64,000 bases of DNA, from contig NZ_QYAB01000001.1 in the NCBI RefSeq assembly GCF_016758175.1, positions 309,089 to 373,088 of the forward strand, written 5' to 3'. Source of the stretch: Leucobacter zeae. Its GTDB lineage: Bacteria; Actinomycetota; Actinomycetes; Actinomycetales; Microbacteriaceae. A model generated the notes under the pieces. It searched no databases and had not been told where the DNA came from. It was given only the letters and a program-made list of their open reading frames with translations. Below, piece after piece: positions 38,105 to 46,544 of the stretch (position 1 is its first letter; every line of letters starts with the position of its first letter). A program made the position numbers and the translations under genes.

Positions 38105-38638
38105 TCAGGCGGCGCTGGCGATCAGCTTGCGGATCAGCGCGAGCGCGGGCGCGACGCTCTCGGGCGCGACGAGCTGCTTGAACACGATGCCGTCGAGCGC
38201 GTACCAGATCAGCTCCGTGAGCTCGGCGTCGTCGACGCCGAGGCGCAGCAGCTGCCGAGCGATGGCCTCGCGGTAGGCGGTGTAGTGGCGCTCGGCGAGG
38301 GGGCGCAGCTCGGGGCGCCGGCGCGATTCGAGCAGCAGCTCGTACTGGAACGACTGGATGCGGCTCTCGCGTTCCGCGAGCGATTCGATGCCCGCGGCGA
38401 ACTCCGCGGCGCTCAGGTGGCCGTTCAGCATGTTCGACCCGCGCAGGCTCTCGCCGATCGCGTACTCCATGGCTTCTGCGATGAGCTGGTCGCGGGTGCC
38501 GAAATGGTGGCGCACGAGCCCGTGCGACACCCCGGCCTCCGCCGCGACCGCGCGATAGGTGAGTGCGCGCAGACCGCCGTCGCCGACGACGACGACGGTC
38601 GCGCGCAGCAGCGCTTCGCGCCCCGCCGATTCGCTCAT
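38105..38638 (-). CDS. TetR-family transcriptional repressor
   Basis: The 177-residue protein has an N-terminal TetR helix-turn-helix (YRAVAAEAGVSHGLVRHHFGTRDQL) and an all-helical ligand-binding domain. It is encoded upstream of, and in the same direction as, the amine-oxidation operon. The perfect operator at 37749-37766 makes it the likely repressor, responding to an amine or aldehyde intermediate. The ATG follows a TACGCT box (38645-38650 on the minus strand) by six bases, so the mRNA is probably leaderless. Confidence 0.9.
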   Translation of the reverse strand: MSESAGREALLRATVVVVGDGGLRALTYRAVAAEAGVSHGLVRHHFGTRDQLIAEAMEYAIGESLRGSNMLNGHLSAAEFAAGIESLAERESRIQSFQYELLLESRRRPELRPLAERHYTAYREAIARQLLRLGVDDAELTELIWYALDGIVFKQLVAPESVAPALALIRKLIASAA

Positions 38639-38734
38639 CCCACGAGCGTATCGCGTCGGGGGAGCGGGACCGCCCACCACCGCGATGTCCGATTTCCGCG
38701 TGCGGTCCCGGGCGCCGCCGAGAAGAATGGAAGC

Positions 38735-40513
38735 GTGCACCCCGACACCAGCCCCGACACCCGCCCCGACCCCGGCATGGACGTCCACGCCGACGCCGAT
38801 ATCGCCGTCGACACCCGCACCGGCATCGACGGCGAAGCCTCGGCGCGTCCCGCCCGCAGCACGATCGACCACCGCGACTTCGATGCGTGCTATCGGGCGG
38901 CGTCGGGCCGCGACGCGCGCTGGGACGGACGGGTGTACCTCGGCGTCACGAGTACGGGGATCTACTGCAGGCCATCGTGTCCCGCGCGCAAGCCGCGACC
39001 CGAGAACTGCCGCTTCTTCCCGAGTGCCGCCGCCTGCGTCGCAGCGGGGTTCCGCGCCTGCAAACGCTGCCGACCCGAGGCCGTGCCCGGCACGCGGGAC
39101 TGGGACGCGCGGGGCGACCTCGTCGCGCGGGCGGTGCGGCGCATCCGCGACGGAGCTATCGACGCCGTCGGCGTTCCCGGCCTCGCCCGTGAGCTCAGCG
39201 TCAGCGAGCGGCACCTGCGCCGCATGCTCGTCGAGGAGATCGGTGCGGGCCCGCTCCAGCTCGCCCGCACCCGTCGTGCGCACGCCGCCCGAGCGCTCAT
39301 CGAGGAGACGGATCTCGCGCTCGCGGACGTCGCGTTCGCCGCGGGCTTCGGCAGCATCCGGCAGTTCGGCGACACGATGCGCGAGGAGTTCGGAGTGGCA
39401 CCCTCCGCGCTGCCGCGACGGGCCGTCGGTCCGACCCGTACCGCGACGGATCCCGACGCCCCGTCCTCGGACGAGCGCCCGCGCCTGGCCCTGCGGTTGC
39501 GCACCCGTGCGCCGTTCGCGGCTGCGGCGATGCGGGCGTTCCTCGCGGCCCACGCGATCCCGGGCCGGGACGCGATCGACGCCGACGGCTCGACCTCGCA
39601 CGCGATCGATGTGCCGGGCGGAACCGCCGTCGCGCGGATCGACTGGGCCGAAATGCCCGGATTCGCCGATCCCGATCCCGATCCCGATCCGTGGCGGGAG
39701 CCCGATGCCGGGCAGAGGCAGGATCACGATCCCCGGTTCGCCCGCGACGCCGGGCCGCGCGCCGGACGCATGGCCGCGCTCTCGGCCGTGCGGGCGGCGA
39801 ACGCGGGCGCCGTGATCGGGATCCCCGTGACGCTCGCGCTGCCGACGCTCGCCGACACGATGCCCGCGATCAGGGTCGTGAGGCGCATGCTCGACCTCGA
39901 CGCGGATCCGCTGCAGGTCGCCGACGCGCTGGGGGAGGACCCCGTGCTCGCACCGCTGCTGGAGCGCCGGCCGGGACTGCGGCTGCCTGGAGCCCGCGAC
40001 GCGGCGGAGTTCGCACTCGGCGTCGTGCTCGGGCAGCAGGTCTCGCTCGCGGCCGCCAGAACGCTCCAGGGGCGCCTCGCCGCGGCGTTCGAGACCCGCG
40101 GCGGGCCCCTGGCGCCGACGGGGTTCCTGGCTTCGCCCGACGTCGTCAGGGTCGCCGCGATGCCGGTGGAGGCGCTGCGAGAGACGCTCGGCCTCACCGG
40201 CGCGCGGGCGGCGACGCTCTCGAGCCTCGCCGCGGCGATCGCGGGCGGACTCGACCTCGGTCCGGGAGCCGATCGGGAGCGGGCTCGGAGCGCACTCGCG
40301 ACGATGCGCGGGATCGGTCCGTGGACGGTCGAACTGATCGCGATGCGCGGCCTCGGCGATCCGGATGCCTACCCCGCAGGCGATCTGATCCTGCACCGGG
40401 CCATCGGCGCGCGCACGGCCAGGGAAGCGCGCGCGGCCGCCGAGCCCTGGCGCCCGTACCGCGGGTACGCCACGCAGCATCTATGGGCGGACTTCCTCGC
40501 GTCGGCGACGTGA
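38735..40513 (+). CDS. alkA: Ada-AlkA fusion: methyl-sensing regulator and 3-methyladenine DNA glycosylase
   Basis: The 592-residue protein joins three modules. First is an Ada zinc domain with the four Cys of YCRPSCPARK, ACVAAGF and CKRCRP, one of which accepts methyl groups from phosphotriesters. Second is an AraC-type helix-turn-helix (GVPGLARELSVSERHLRRML). Third is an AlkA glycosylase with the helix-hairpin-helix MRGIGPWTVELIAMRGLGDPDAYPAGD and catalytic Asp. It both senses alkylation damage and excises alkylated bases. The GTG at 38735 has an AAGAAT box six bases upstream; an ATG at 38777 is the alternative. The N-terminus and the mid-protein linker (near 39665) contain Asp-Pro repeats coded by a GATCCC hexamer. 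It is followed by an Ogt gene. Confidence 0.92.
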   Translation: MHPDTSPDTRPDPGMDVHADADIAVDTRTGIDGEASARPARSTIDHRDFDACYRAASGRDARWDGRVYLGVTSTGIYCRPSCPARKPRPENCRFFPSAAACVAAGFRACKRCRPEAVPGTRDWDARGDLVARAVRRIRDGAIDAVGVPGLARELSVSERHLRRMLVEEIGAGPLQLARTRRAHAARALIEETDLALADVAFAAGFGSIRQFGDTMREEFGVAPSALPRRAVGPTRTATDPDAPSSDERPRLALRLRTRAPFAAAAMRAFLAAHAIPGRDAIDADGSTSHAIDVPGGTAVARIDWAEMPGFADPDPDPDPWREPDAGQRQDHDPRFARDAGPRAGRMAALSAVRAANAGAVIGIPVTLALPTLADTMPAIRVVRRMLDLDADPLQVADALGEDPVLAPLLERRPGLRLPGARDAAEFALGVVLGQQVSLAAARTLQGRLAAAFETRGGPLAPTGFLASPDVVRVAAMPVEALRETLGLTGARAATLSSLAAAIAGGLDLGPGADRERARSALATMRGIGPWTVELIAMRGLGDPDAYPAGDLILHRAIGARTAREARAAAEPWRPYRGYATQHLWADFLASAT

Positions 40514-40575
40514 GGGCGACGCCCATCCGCATCCGACCCATCCCCACACGCACGCTCGACAAGACAGGAGGCGCC

Positions 40576-41307
40576 ATGCACCCCGCCACACAGACCCTCG
40601 AACGACCCGCACCGCCCGCGGCGGTTCCGGAAGCGCCCGGTGCGCCGGGCGGGATCGTCACCGCCCCGCTCGAGCACGCGACCGTCGAGGTGGTCGGCGT
40701 CCCGTTCCAGGCCATCTGGTCGCCGGAGGACGGCGCGATCCGAGCGGCGGGGTTCGCGGAGGTCGTCGGGGTCGGCGACCGGACCGCGGCGGCCCGCGGC
40801 GCCCGCGGGAGCGACGGCGGCGGGAGCGACGGCGGCGCCCATGGCACCCGGCGCGTTCGCGGCGACCGCGACGGGATCGCGACGGAGCCGCGGCGGCTGA
40901 TGGACCGGCTCGCGCGGCTGGATCCCGCGCTCGCGGCCCGCGGGCTCTCCGCCGAGCCGGGTGCCGGCCCGGTCGTCGCCGCGCTGCGCGCCTATGCGGC
41001 TGGCGACCTCGACGCGCTCGACGCGCTCCCGGTCGCGCAGCCCGAGACGCCGTTCCGCGGCGAGGTCTGGCGGGCGCTGCGCGGAGTCTCGGCGGGATCC
41101 GCGGTCACCTACACCGAGCTCGCCGCGCGGGCCGGCCGTCCCGCCGCAGTGCGGGCCGCGGCGTCCGGGTGCGCGAACAACCTCGTGGCGCTCGTCGTGC
41201 CGTGCCACCGGATCGTGCGGGCGGACGGGGGCCTCGGCGGCTATCTCTTCGGTGTCGAGCTCAAGGAGCGCTTGCTGCGGTACGAGGGGGCGCTCCGCAC
41301 GCGCTGA
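40576..41307 (+). CDS. ogt: Methylated-DNA-protein cysteine methyltransferase
   Basis: The 243-residue protein ends in the MGMT/Ogt domain. TPFRGEVWRALRGV leads the winged helix, the active site is VVPCHRIVRADG with the acceptor Cys, and GGYLFGVELKERLL follows. It repairs O6-alkylguanine stoichiometrically. The N-terminal third is Ala/Pro-rich and carries a Gly/Ser-rich insertion (ARGSDGGGSDGGAHG) unusual for the family. AGGAGG precedes the ATG. It lies 62 bases after the Ada-AlkA gene, so the pair forms an alkylation-repair operon. Confidence 0.93.
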   Translation: MHPATQTLERPAPPAAVPEAPGAPGGIVTAPLEHATVEVVGVPFQAIWSPEDGAIRAAGFAEVVGVGDRTAAARGARGSDGGGSDGGAHGTRRVRGDRDGIATEPRRLMDRLARLDPALAARGLSAEPGAGPVVAALRAYAAGDLDALDALPVAQPETPFRGEVWRALRGVSAGSAVTYTELAARAGRPAAVRAAASGCANNLVALVVPCHRIVRADGGLGGYLFGVELKERLLRYEGALRTR

Positions 41308-41396
41308 CCGCCTCGGCGGGCCGGGTCGGGTCGGGTCGGGCCGGGGCGGGTCCGCGGTCCTGGGCCTCCCGGCTGCGGTCCGCCCCGCGGCCGCGC

Positions 41397-42800
41397 TCAG
41401 GAGCGCAGCACGTCGCCGATGATGCGGGCCGCCTCAGGGAAGGACTCCGGCCGCGGGCCCGCGAAGTTGAGCCTGAGGAACCGCCCCGAGGGCTCGGCGG
41501 GGAACCAGCCGTCGCCCGCCGCCACGGCGACGCCCCGCTCGTCGCACGCCCGGACGACGGCGGCGAGATCGACGTCGTCGGACAGTCCGAGCCAGAGGTT
41601 CAGGCCGCCGCGAGGCACGGCCTCGAGGTGCGCGTCTGGCGCATGCTCGCGCAGCGCGTCCACCAGCACGTCGCGCCGCGCCGCGAGTTTGCCGCGCAGG
41701 GTCTTGAGGTGCGTGCGCCACGCCGGTTGCGCGACGACATCGAGCGCGGCGGACTGCAGCACCCCGCTGACGTACATCGACTGCGCCTGCGTATCGGCGA
41801 GGATCCGGTCGCGTGCGGGGCCGCGCGCGATGATCGCGGCGACCCGGATCGCGGGCGAGACGCTCTTCGTGAGCGATCGGATGGCGATGACCCTGCCGTC
41901 GTCGTCGCGGGCCGCGATCGGCGCGTGCGTCCCGTCGATCGCGAAGTCGCGAGCCCAGTCGTCCTCGACGAGGAATGCCCCGTGCCTGCGAACGACGGCG
42001 AGCACCTCGTCCGCGAGGTCGCGCGACCAGAGCGCTCCGGTCGGGTTCGCGAACGCCGGCTGCGCGTAGAACGCACGGGCTCCCGTGCGCGCGAAGGCGC
42101 GGTCGAGCTCCTCGGGATCAGGGCCGCGGACGCCGCTCGGCACCGGTACGAGGCGCACCCCGGCCTGGGCGGCCGCGAGGATCGCGCCCCAGTAGCTGGG
42201 CGACTCGATCAGAAGCGGTTCGCCCGCTCCGACGAGGGTGCGGAACAGGGTGCTCAGGGCGCTCTGGCTGCCCGGCACGATCACGACGTCGCGGGCCGAG
42301 GGCGTCGGGCCGCTCGCGGAGGCGTGCTGCGCGAGCTCTTCGGCGAACCATGAGCGCAGCTCGGGCAGCCCGGCGGCTGGCATGCGGGTCACGGCCCCCT
42401 CGGTCTTCGCCGCGCGGGCGAGCGCTGTCCGTACGAGGCGTTCGGGGAGCAGCTCGCGGTCGGGGTATCCGGCGTGCAGGGGAATCGCGTCGTCCGGTGC
42501 GGACCTGAGCGCCGGCGACAGCGCTGCGAGACGGGCCTCGGGCGCACCGAGCGCGCCCGCCTGCCAGCCGTAGTCGCGAGGGCGGGGCGCGCGCGGGGCG
42601 CGGACGAAGGTGCCGACGCCCGGCCGCGCCTCCACGAGCCCCTCGCCGATGAGCGTGCGCAGCGCCTGCTGCACCGTGACCGGGCCCGCACCGAACTCGG
42701 CGGCCAGCGCGCGGGTGGCGGGGAGGCGCGCACCGGCCGGTGCGGTGGCGATCCACTGGCGCAGGGCCGCGGCGATCCGCTCACTGCTACTGTTGATCAT
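41397..42800 (-). CDS. MocR/PdxR-type GntR regulator with aminotransferase domain
   Basis: The 467-residue protein has an N-terminal GntR winged helix (LPATRALAAEFGAGPVTVQQALRTL) fused to a fold-type I aminotransferase domain. Near IRSLTKSVSPAIRVA the Lys that binds pyridoxal phosphate is visible, with YAQPAFANPTGALWS and SYWGA upstream. Such regulators sense PLP-amine adducts. Its start codon overlaps that of the divergent EamA transporter, strongly suggesting that it controls that gene. A TATTAT box (42814-42809) eight bases upstream fits a leaderless mRNA. Confidence 0.92.
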   Translation of the reverse strand: MINSSSERIAAALRQWIATAPAGARLPATRALAAEFGAGPVTVQQALRTLIGEGLVEARPGVGTFVRAPRAPRPRDYGWQAGALGAPEARLAALSPALRSAPDDAIPLHAGYPDRELLPERLVRTALARAAKTEGAVTRMPAAGLPELRSWFAEELAQHASASGPTPSARDVVIVPGSQSALSTLFRTLVGAGEPLLIESPSYWGAILAAAQAGVRLVPVPSGVRGPDPEELDRAFARTGARAFYAQPAFANPTGALWSRDLADEVLAVVRRHGAFLVEDDWARDFAIDGTHAPIAARDDDGRVIAIRSLTKSVSPAIRVAAIIARGPARDRILADTQAQSMYVSGVLQSAALDVVAQPAWRTHLKTLRGKLAARRDVLVDALREHAPDAHLEAVPRGGLNLWLGLSDDVDLAAVVRACDERGVAVAAGDGWFPAEPSGRFLRLNFAGPRPESFPEAARIIGDVLRS

Positions 42801-42814
42801 GAAGAGACATAATA
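42788..42814. promoter_or_regulatory. Interlocked divergent leaderless promoters
   Basis: TACTGT (42788-42793) lies five bases before the rightward ATG (42799). On the other strand TATTAT (42814-42809) lies eight bases before the leftward ATG (42800). Each -10 element is inside the other gene's first codons, so the two transcripts would start within about 2 bp of each other. Confidence 0.65.
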
Positions 42815-43746
42815 GCGCTACTCAAGTTTCGATCGACCCGCTACCGGCTCCGGCGCCCTCGGTCGGGCTCGCGGGGCTCGGCTGGGGTCTGCTGGGGGTT
42901 GCGGCGTTCTCGTTCACGGTGCCGCTCACCCGCGTGGCGGTCGCCTCGGGAGGCCTGTCGCCCCTCTTCGTCGGATCGGGTAGAGCCGTCATCGCGGCGA
43001 TCCTCGCGATCATCGCGCTCCGAGCCACCGGCCAGCGCAAGCCGCGCGGCGCGGAATGGGGGCGCGTCGCGATCGTCGCCGCCGGAGCCGTGGTGGGATT
43101 CCCGCTGCTGACCTCGTTCGCCCTCGCCTCGGCCCCCGCGAGCCACGGGGCCGTGGTGATCGCGCTGCTGCCCGCCGCCACGGCCGCGCTGGCGGTCCTG
43201 CGCACGGGGGAGCGGCCCGGTCGGGCGTTCTGGGCTGCGGCCGCGGTCGGTGTCATCGCGGCCGTCGGCTTCGCGGTCGCGCAGGGCGGCGGTCTCTCGG
43301 GCTTCGCGGGCACCGACGCGCTGCTGTTCGCGGCGGTCGTGGCGTGCGCTGCGGGGTACGCCGAAGGCGGGATCCTCGCGCGGTCGCTCGGTGCGTGGCA
43401 GACGATCTCGTGGGCGCTCGTCGTGGCGTCGCCCGTCATGATCGCCCTCACCGCGGTCGCCGCGATGCGGCAGCCGCCGACCGGCTCCGTCGTCGAGTGG
43501 GGTGCGTTCGCCTATCTCGGCGTCGTCAGCATGTTTCTGGGGTTCTTCGCCTGGTATCGGGGGCTCGCGATCGGCCCGATGACGCGCGTGAGCCAGGTGC
43601 AGCTCGTGCAGCCGGTGCTGAGCATCGGCTGGGCGGCGCTGCTGCTGGGCGAGCGCATCGGATGGGCGACGGTCCTCGGAGGGGCCGCGGTGATCGGCTG
43701 CGCCCTGCTCGCCGTGCGGGTCAGGGGACGCGGACCTCGCGGATAG
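42799..43746 (+). CDS. EamA-family (DMT) transporter
   Basis: The 315-residue protein has ten hydrophobic segments in two EamA repeats. The first starts at GLGWGLLGVAAFSFTVPLTRVA and the second around GTDALLFAAVVACAAGYAEG, with the conserved LVQPVLSIGWAALLLGERI near the end. Members export amino acids, purines or metabolites. Control by the adjacent MocR regulator would suit an amino-acid or amine exporter, which is an inference. No later in-frame start exists before the first membrane helix, so the overlapping ATG at 42799 is retained. Confidence 0.88.
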   Translation: MKRHNSATQVSIDPLPAPAPSVGLAGLGWGLLGVAAFSFTVPLTRVAVASGGLSPLFVGSGRAVIAAILAIIALRATGQRKPRGAEWGRVAIVAAGAVVGFPLLTSFALASAPASHGAVVIALLPAATAALAVLRTGERPGRAFWAAAAVGVIAAVGFAVAQGGGLSGFAGTDALLFAAVVACAAGYAEGGILARSLGAWQTISWALVVASPVMIALTAVAAMRQPPTGSVVEWGAFAYLGVVSMFLGFFAWYRGLAIGPMTRVSQVQLVQPVLSIGWAALLLGERIGWATVLGGAAVIGCALLAVRVRGRGPRG

Positions 43747-43786
43747 CCGCCAGGTGATCCCCAGGCCAGGGGAGGTGCGGAAGAAG

Positions 43787-43860
43787 TGGAGGGACCGACG
43801 GGAATCGAACCCGCGTTCTCAGCTTGGGAAGCTGATGTCTTACCATTAGACGACGATCCC
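43787..43860 (-). tRNA. tRNA-Gly (CCC)
   Basis: On the minus strand the 5' GGGATCG pairs with CGGTCCC near the 3' end, followed by discriminator T and an encoded CCA (43789-43787). The anticodon stem ATCAGC/GCTGA encloses the loop TTCCCAA, giving anticodon CCC. The T-arm GCGGG-TTCGAAT-CCCGT and a D-arm with TAATGGTA are present. Confidence 0.95.
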
Positions 43861-43910
43861 GCAGTGGCGGCGCCGCACCAACTATAGCAGGGTGCGGCGG
43901 CCGCCGTTGA

Positions 43911-45176
43911 CTACTGGCAGACGGCGGCCTTCGCGAGCGCCTGGGCCTGCTCGTCGGCCGTCCAGGAGATCTCGGGTCCGGTGCCCGCCTCGGCCGCGAG
44001 CGCCGCGAGCTGGAACGCCGCGGACCTCGCGAAGCCCGCGCCCGCGGACGAGTTGTTCAGCGAGATGACCACCGAGAACCCGGACTTCGGATCGTGGTAC
44101 GCGGCGGTCAGCGTGCCGGTGATCGCGCCGGCCCTGCCGTACAGCGAGTCGTACTTCTCGGCGTCGAATGCCCACGTGCGCAGGCTCTCGGCGGGCTCCT
44201 CGGTCGGCTTCCCGTCGGCGTCGCGCTTCGGGTTCACGGTGGGGATCGTGTCGGTGATCACCTTCGCGGCCTTGCCGCCGAACGTGCCGTCGACGTAGTG
44301 CTCGTAGAAGTTCTTGAGATCCGTGACGGTCGTGACCGTGGCGCCCGCGCCGCCGAGCATCGCGGGGGCGACCTCGGGCACGTCCATGACGCCGGTTTCG
44401 CAGTCGGGCTTGCCGCCGGCGAGGGGGTAGGCGAGCCCCGCGAGGGTCGTGCCCGACACGGTCGTCGCCGTGGTCGCGGGGTAGTAGGAGCTGCCCATGC
44501 CCGCCTTGCTGTAGACGTGCTCGTCGAGGAGCTCGGAGAGCGGCTGACGCGTCTTCACCGAGAGCGCCCGGCCGAGCAGCAGCACGTTGGTGTCCGACTG
44601 GTTGAAGTCGAGCCCGGGCCAGGGGAGGGGGGACTTCGACAGGCCCTGGGCGAGCAGCTCCTGCTCGGCCCACGGGCGGGTGGGGTTGTTCACGAAGATG
44701 CTCGAGAGGTCGCCCTTGAAGTCGGCGAGGCCGGATCGCATATCGCACAGTTGCCCGTACGTGACGCCTTCGATGCCGACCTGACGCGTCAGGTCCTTCG
44801 AGACCTCGCGGTCGAGGGTGATCCTGCCCTGGTCGACGAGGTCGAGCAGCAGCGCGCACATGACGGGCTGGGTCGCCTGCGCGCCGCGGATCCGCGTCGT
44901 CGCATCGACGCCGTCGCCGTATCCGCGGACGTAGGCGTTGCCCTCGGAGTCCCAGATCCCGACGACGGCCTCGGTGGAGCCGCTCAGTTCCATCGCCGAA
45001 GCCACCGCGCCGTCGACGCTCGAGGCGAACCCCTCGGAGACGGTGTCGATATCGCCGCCTCCCCCGAGGGGGCCGCCCCCGCTGCAAGCCGTGAGGCCGA
45101 GCGCGGCGATGGCGGTCATGCTGACGACTGCGATGCGTGCGCGGCGCGCGAATCTGGGAATCAACGAGACCGCCAA
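43911..45176 (-). CDS. Serine-hydrolase lipoprotein (beta-lactamase/DD-peptidase fold)
   Basis: The roughly 421-residue protein has an Arg-rich N-terminus and hydrophobic core with lipobox LTAC, then a Gly/acid linker. The class C beta-lactamase-like domain is incomplete in its usual landmarks. A plausible YGQLCDMRSGL and FNQSDTNVLLLG (the Y/S-x-N element) are visible, but a clear SxxK is not: the expected place reads GAQATQPVMCALLL. It may therefore be a degenerate or binding-only penicillin-binding-protein relative. The start is uncertain: no ATG lies before the signal core, and I use the TTG at 45176. TTG codons at 45164 and 45251 are alternatives. It is divergent from the heme oxygenase gene. 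Confidence 0.75.
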   Translation of the reverse strand: MAVSLIPRFARRARIAVVSMTAIAALGLTACSGGGPLGGGGDIDTVSEGFASSVDGAVASAMELSGSTEAVVGIWDSEGNAYVRGYGDGVDATTRIRGAQATQPVMCALLLDLVDQGRITLDREVSKDLTRQVGIEGVTYGQLCDMRSGLADFKGDLSSIFVNNPTRPWAEQELLAQGLSKSPLPWPGLDFNQSDTNVLLLGRALSVKTRQPLSELLDEHVYSKAGMGSSYYPATTATTVSGTTLAGLAYPLAGGKPDCETGVMDVPEVAPAMLGGAGATVTTVTDLKNFYEHYVDGTFGGKAAKVITDTIPTVNPKRDADGKPTEEPAESLRTWAFDAEKYDSLYGRAGAITGTLTAAYHDPKSGFSVVISLNNSSAGAGFARSAAFQLAALAAEAGTGPEISWTADEQAQALAKAAVCQ

Positions 45177-45252
45177 TCTGGTCGATGAGGGGATAGAGAA
45201 CAGCAGAGAGTCTAGTGCGTGCTTCTGGGAACAGGCCCGCGCGGCACCCAAG

Positions 45253-45273
45253 TGAGGACAGCCTTACTAAGAT
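45253..45273. promoter_or_regulatory. DtxR/IdeR-like iron box over the heme oxygenase promoter
   Basis: TGAGGACAGCCTTACTAAG (45253-45271) matches the 19-bp DtxR/IdeR consensus (TWAGGTWAGSCTWACCTWA) at about 13 positions. It overlaps TAAGAT (45268-45273), the likely -10 element placed six bases before the GTG at 45280. Iron-dependent repression of heme oxygenase is established in Corynebacterium. Confidence 0.65.
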
Positions 45274-45279
45274 GATGCT

Positions 45280-46338
45280 GTGACGAGCTTTACGGATGAC
45301 GTGGTCGCTGGTGTGACCAAGCACATGAACGACGACCACACTGCGGATAATCTCCTGATCGCGAAAGCGTTCGGGTATCCGAGCGCCTCGGCGAGCCGGA
45401 TGGTCGGCGTCTCCGTCGACGGCGGCGCGTGGGCGGTGACCGACCCCGAGGGCGAGCACGAGCTCTCCGTCGCGTGGCCCGGCGGCACCATTTCGGAGCG
45501 CCCCGAGATCCGCCGCGAGGTCGTCGCGCTCTACCGCGTCGCGTGCGAGCGCCTGGGTATCGAGCCGCGCCCCGAATCGGAGCCGGCCGCGCAGCGGGCG
45601 CACGGCGCGGGCCACGGGCATCACGGCGCAGGGCACCACGGTGCCGGATCCGCTCATCCCGCGGGAGACGGGGCCGAGTCCGCGGACCAGCCCTTCTCCG
45701 CGGTCATCCGCACGAGCTCCTGGGGCGACCACTCCGACAGCGAGGGCGCCTCGTTCATGGAGGACATCATGCGGGGCAGGGGCACGAAGCAGGACTACGT
45801 CGACCTCTCGGCTCAGCACTACTTCATGTATCTGGCGCTCGAGGCCGCGGCTGAGCGGGTCTCCGCCGATCCGGCCTTCGCCGGCTTCCACAGCGATGCG
45901 CTCGCGCGCATCCCCGCGCTCGAGGCCGACCTCGCCCACCTCATCGGAGACGACTGGCGCGAGCGGATCGCACCCGTCCCCGCGACCGCGGCCTACGCGG
46001 CCCGGATCGACGAGGTCGCGGCCGAGGGGTGGGTCGCCGGAGTCATCGCGCACCACTACACCCGTTACCTCGGCGACCTGTCCGGCGGCCAGATGATCGC
46101 GAAGCGCGTCGCGAAGCAGCACGGGCTCGACGGAGCGGGAGTCGCCTTCTACGACTTCTCCGAGCTCGGATCCCCCGCGGACTTCAAGAACGAGTACCGC
46201 GCGGCGCTCGATCGCCTCGGCGAGACGCTCGACGAGGCGGAGCGCGCGCGCATGCTCGACGAGGTGCGCGCCGCATACGCCTTCAACACCGCCGTGTTCG
46301 TCGACCTCGGCAAGGCCAAGGCCGCCGCGGCCGCCTGA
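45280..46338 (+). CDS. DUF2470-heme oxygenase fusion
   Basis: The 352-residue protein joins a DUF2470 domain (residues 5-95, with KHMNDDHTADNLLIAKAFGYP) to a heme oxygenase domain (about 138-345) by a His/Gly-rich linker (108-126). The oxygenase part has the proximal-helix pattern SSWGDHSDSEG with likely heme ligand H151, and the distal-helix motif YLGDLSGGQ (263-271). It should degrade heme to biliverdin, CO and iron. DUF2470 domains accompany heme-utilisation enzymes, and the linker could bind heme or metal. The GTG start, TAAGAT box and overlapping DtxR-like site indicate a leaderless, iron-repressed transcript. Confidence 0.92.
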   Translation: MTSFTDDVVAGVTKHMNDDHTADNLLIAKAFGYPSASASRMVGVSVDGGAWAVTDPEGEHELSVAWPGGTISERPEIRREVVALYRVACERLGIEPRPESEPAAQRAHGAGHGHHGAGHHGAGSAHPAGDGAESADQPFSAVIRTSSWGDHSDSEGASFMEDIMRGRGTKQDYVDLSAQHYFMYLALEAAAERVSADPAFAGFHSDALARIPALEADLAHLIGDDWRERIAPVPATAAYAARIDEVAAEGWVAGVIAHHYTRYLGDLSGGQMIAKRVAKQHGLDGAGVAFYDFSELGSPADFKNEYRAALDRLGETLDEAERARMLDEVRAAYAFNTAVFVDLGKAKAAAAA

Positions 46339-46431
46339 TCCGGGCGAGCCGGCGCACCGCGCTGTGCCGCCCGGTTGCCTCGTGCCGCGCGGGTGCGGCG
46401 TGCCGCCCGGTTGCGGTGTGCCGCCCAGTCC

Positions 46432-46482
46432 CGAGTCAGTTCGTGCGGGTGGGCTCGTGGGAAACCCGCACGAACTGACTCG
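46432..46482. repeat. 19-bp inverted repeat between heme oxygenase and helicase genes
   Basis: CGAGTCAGTTCGTGCGGGT (46432-46450) is perfectly complementary to 46464-46482 around a 13-base loop. It lies between the convergent ends of two genes and could act as a bidirectional terminator. Just upstream (46360-46430), GTGCCGCCCGGTTGC words are repeated four to five times. Confidence 0.8.
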
Positions 46483-46544
46483 CAATGCGGGAGACCGGTG
46501 CTCGGTGCGGCCGAGGGGGCGGGAGCGCCACCGCGCGGGACGGC

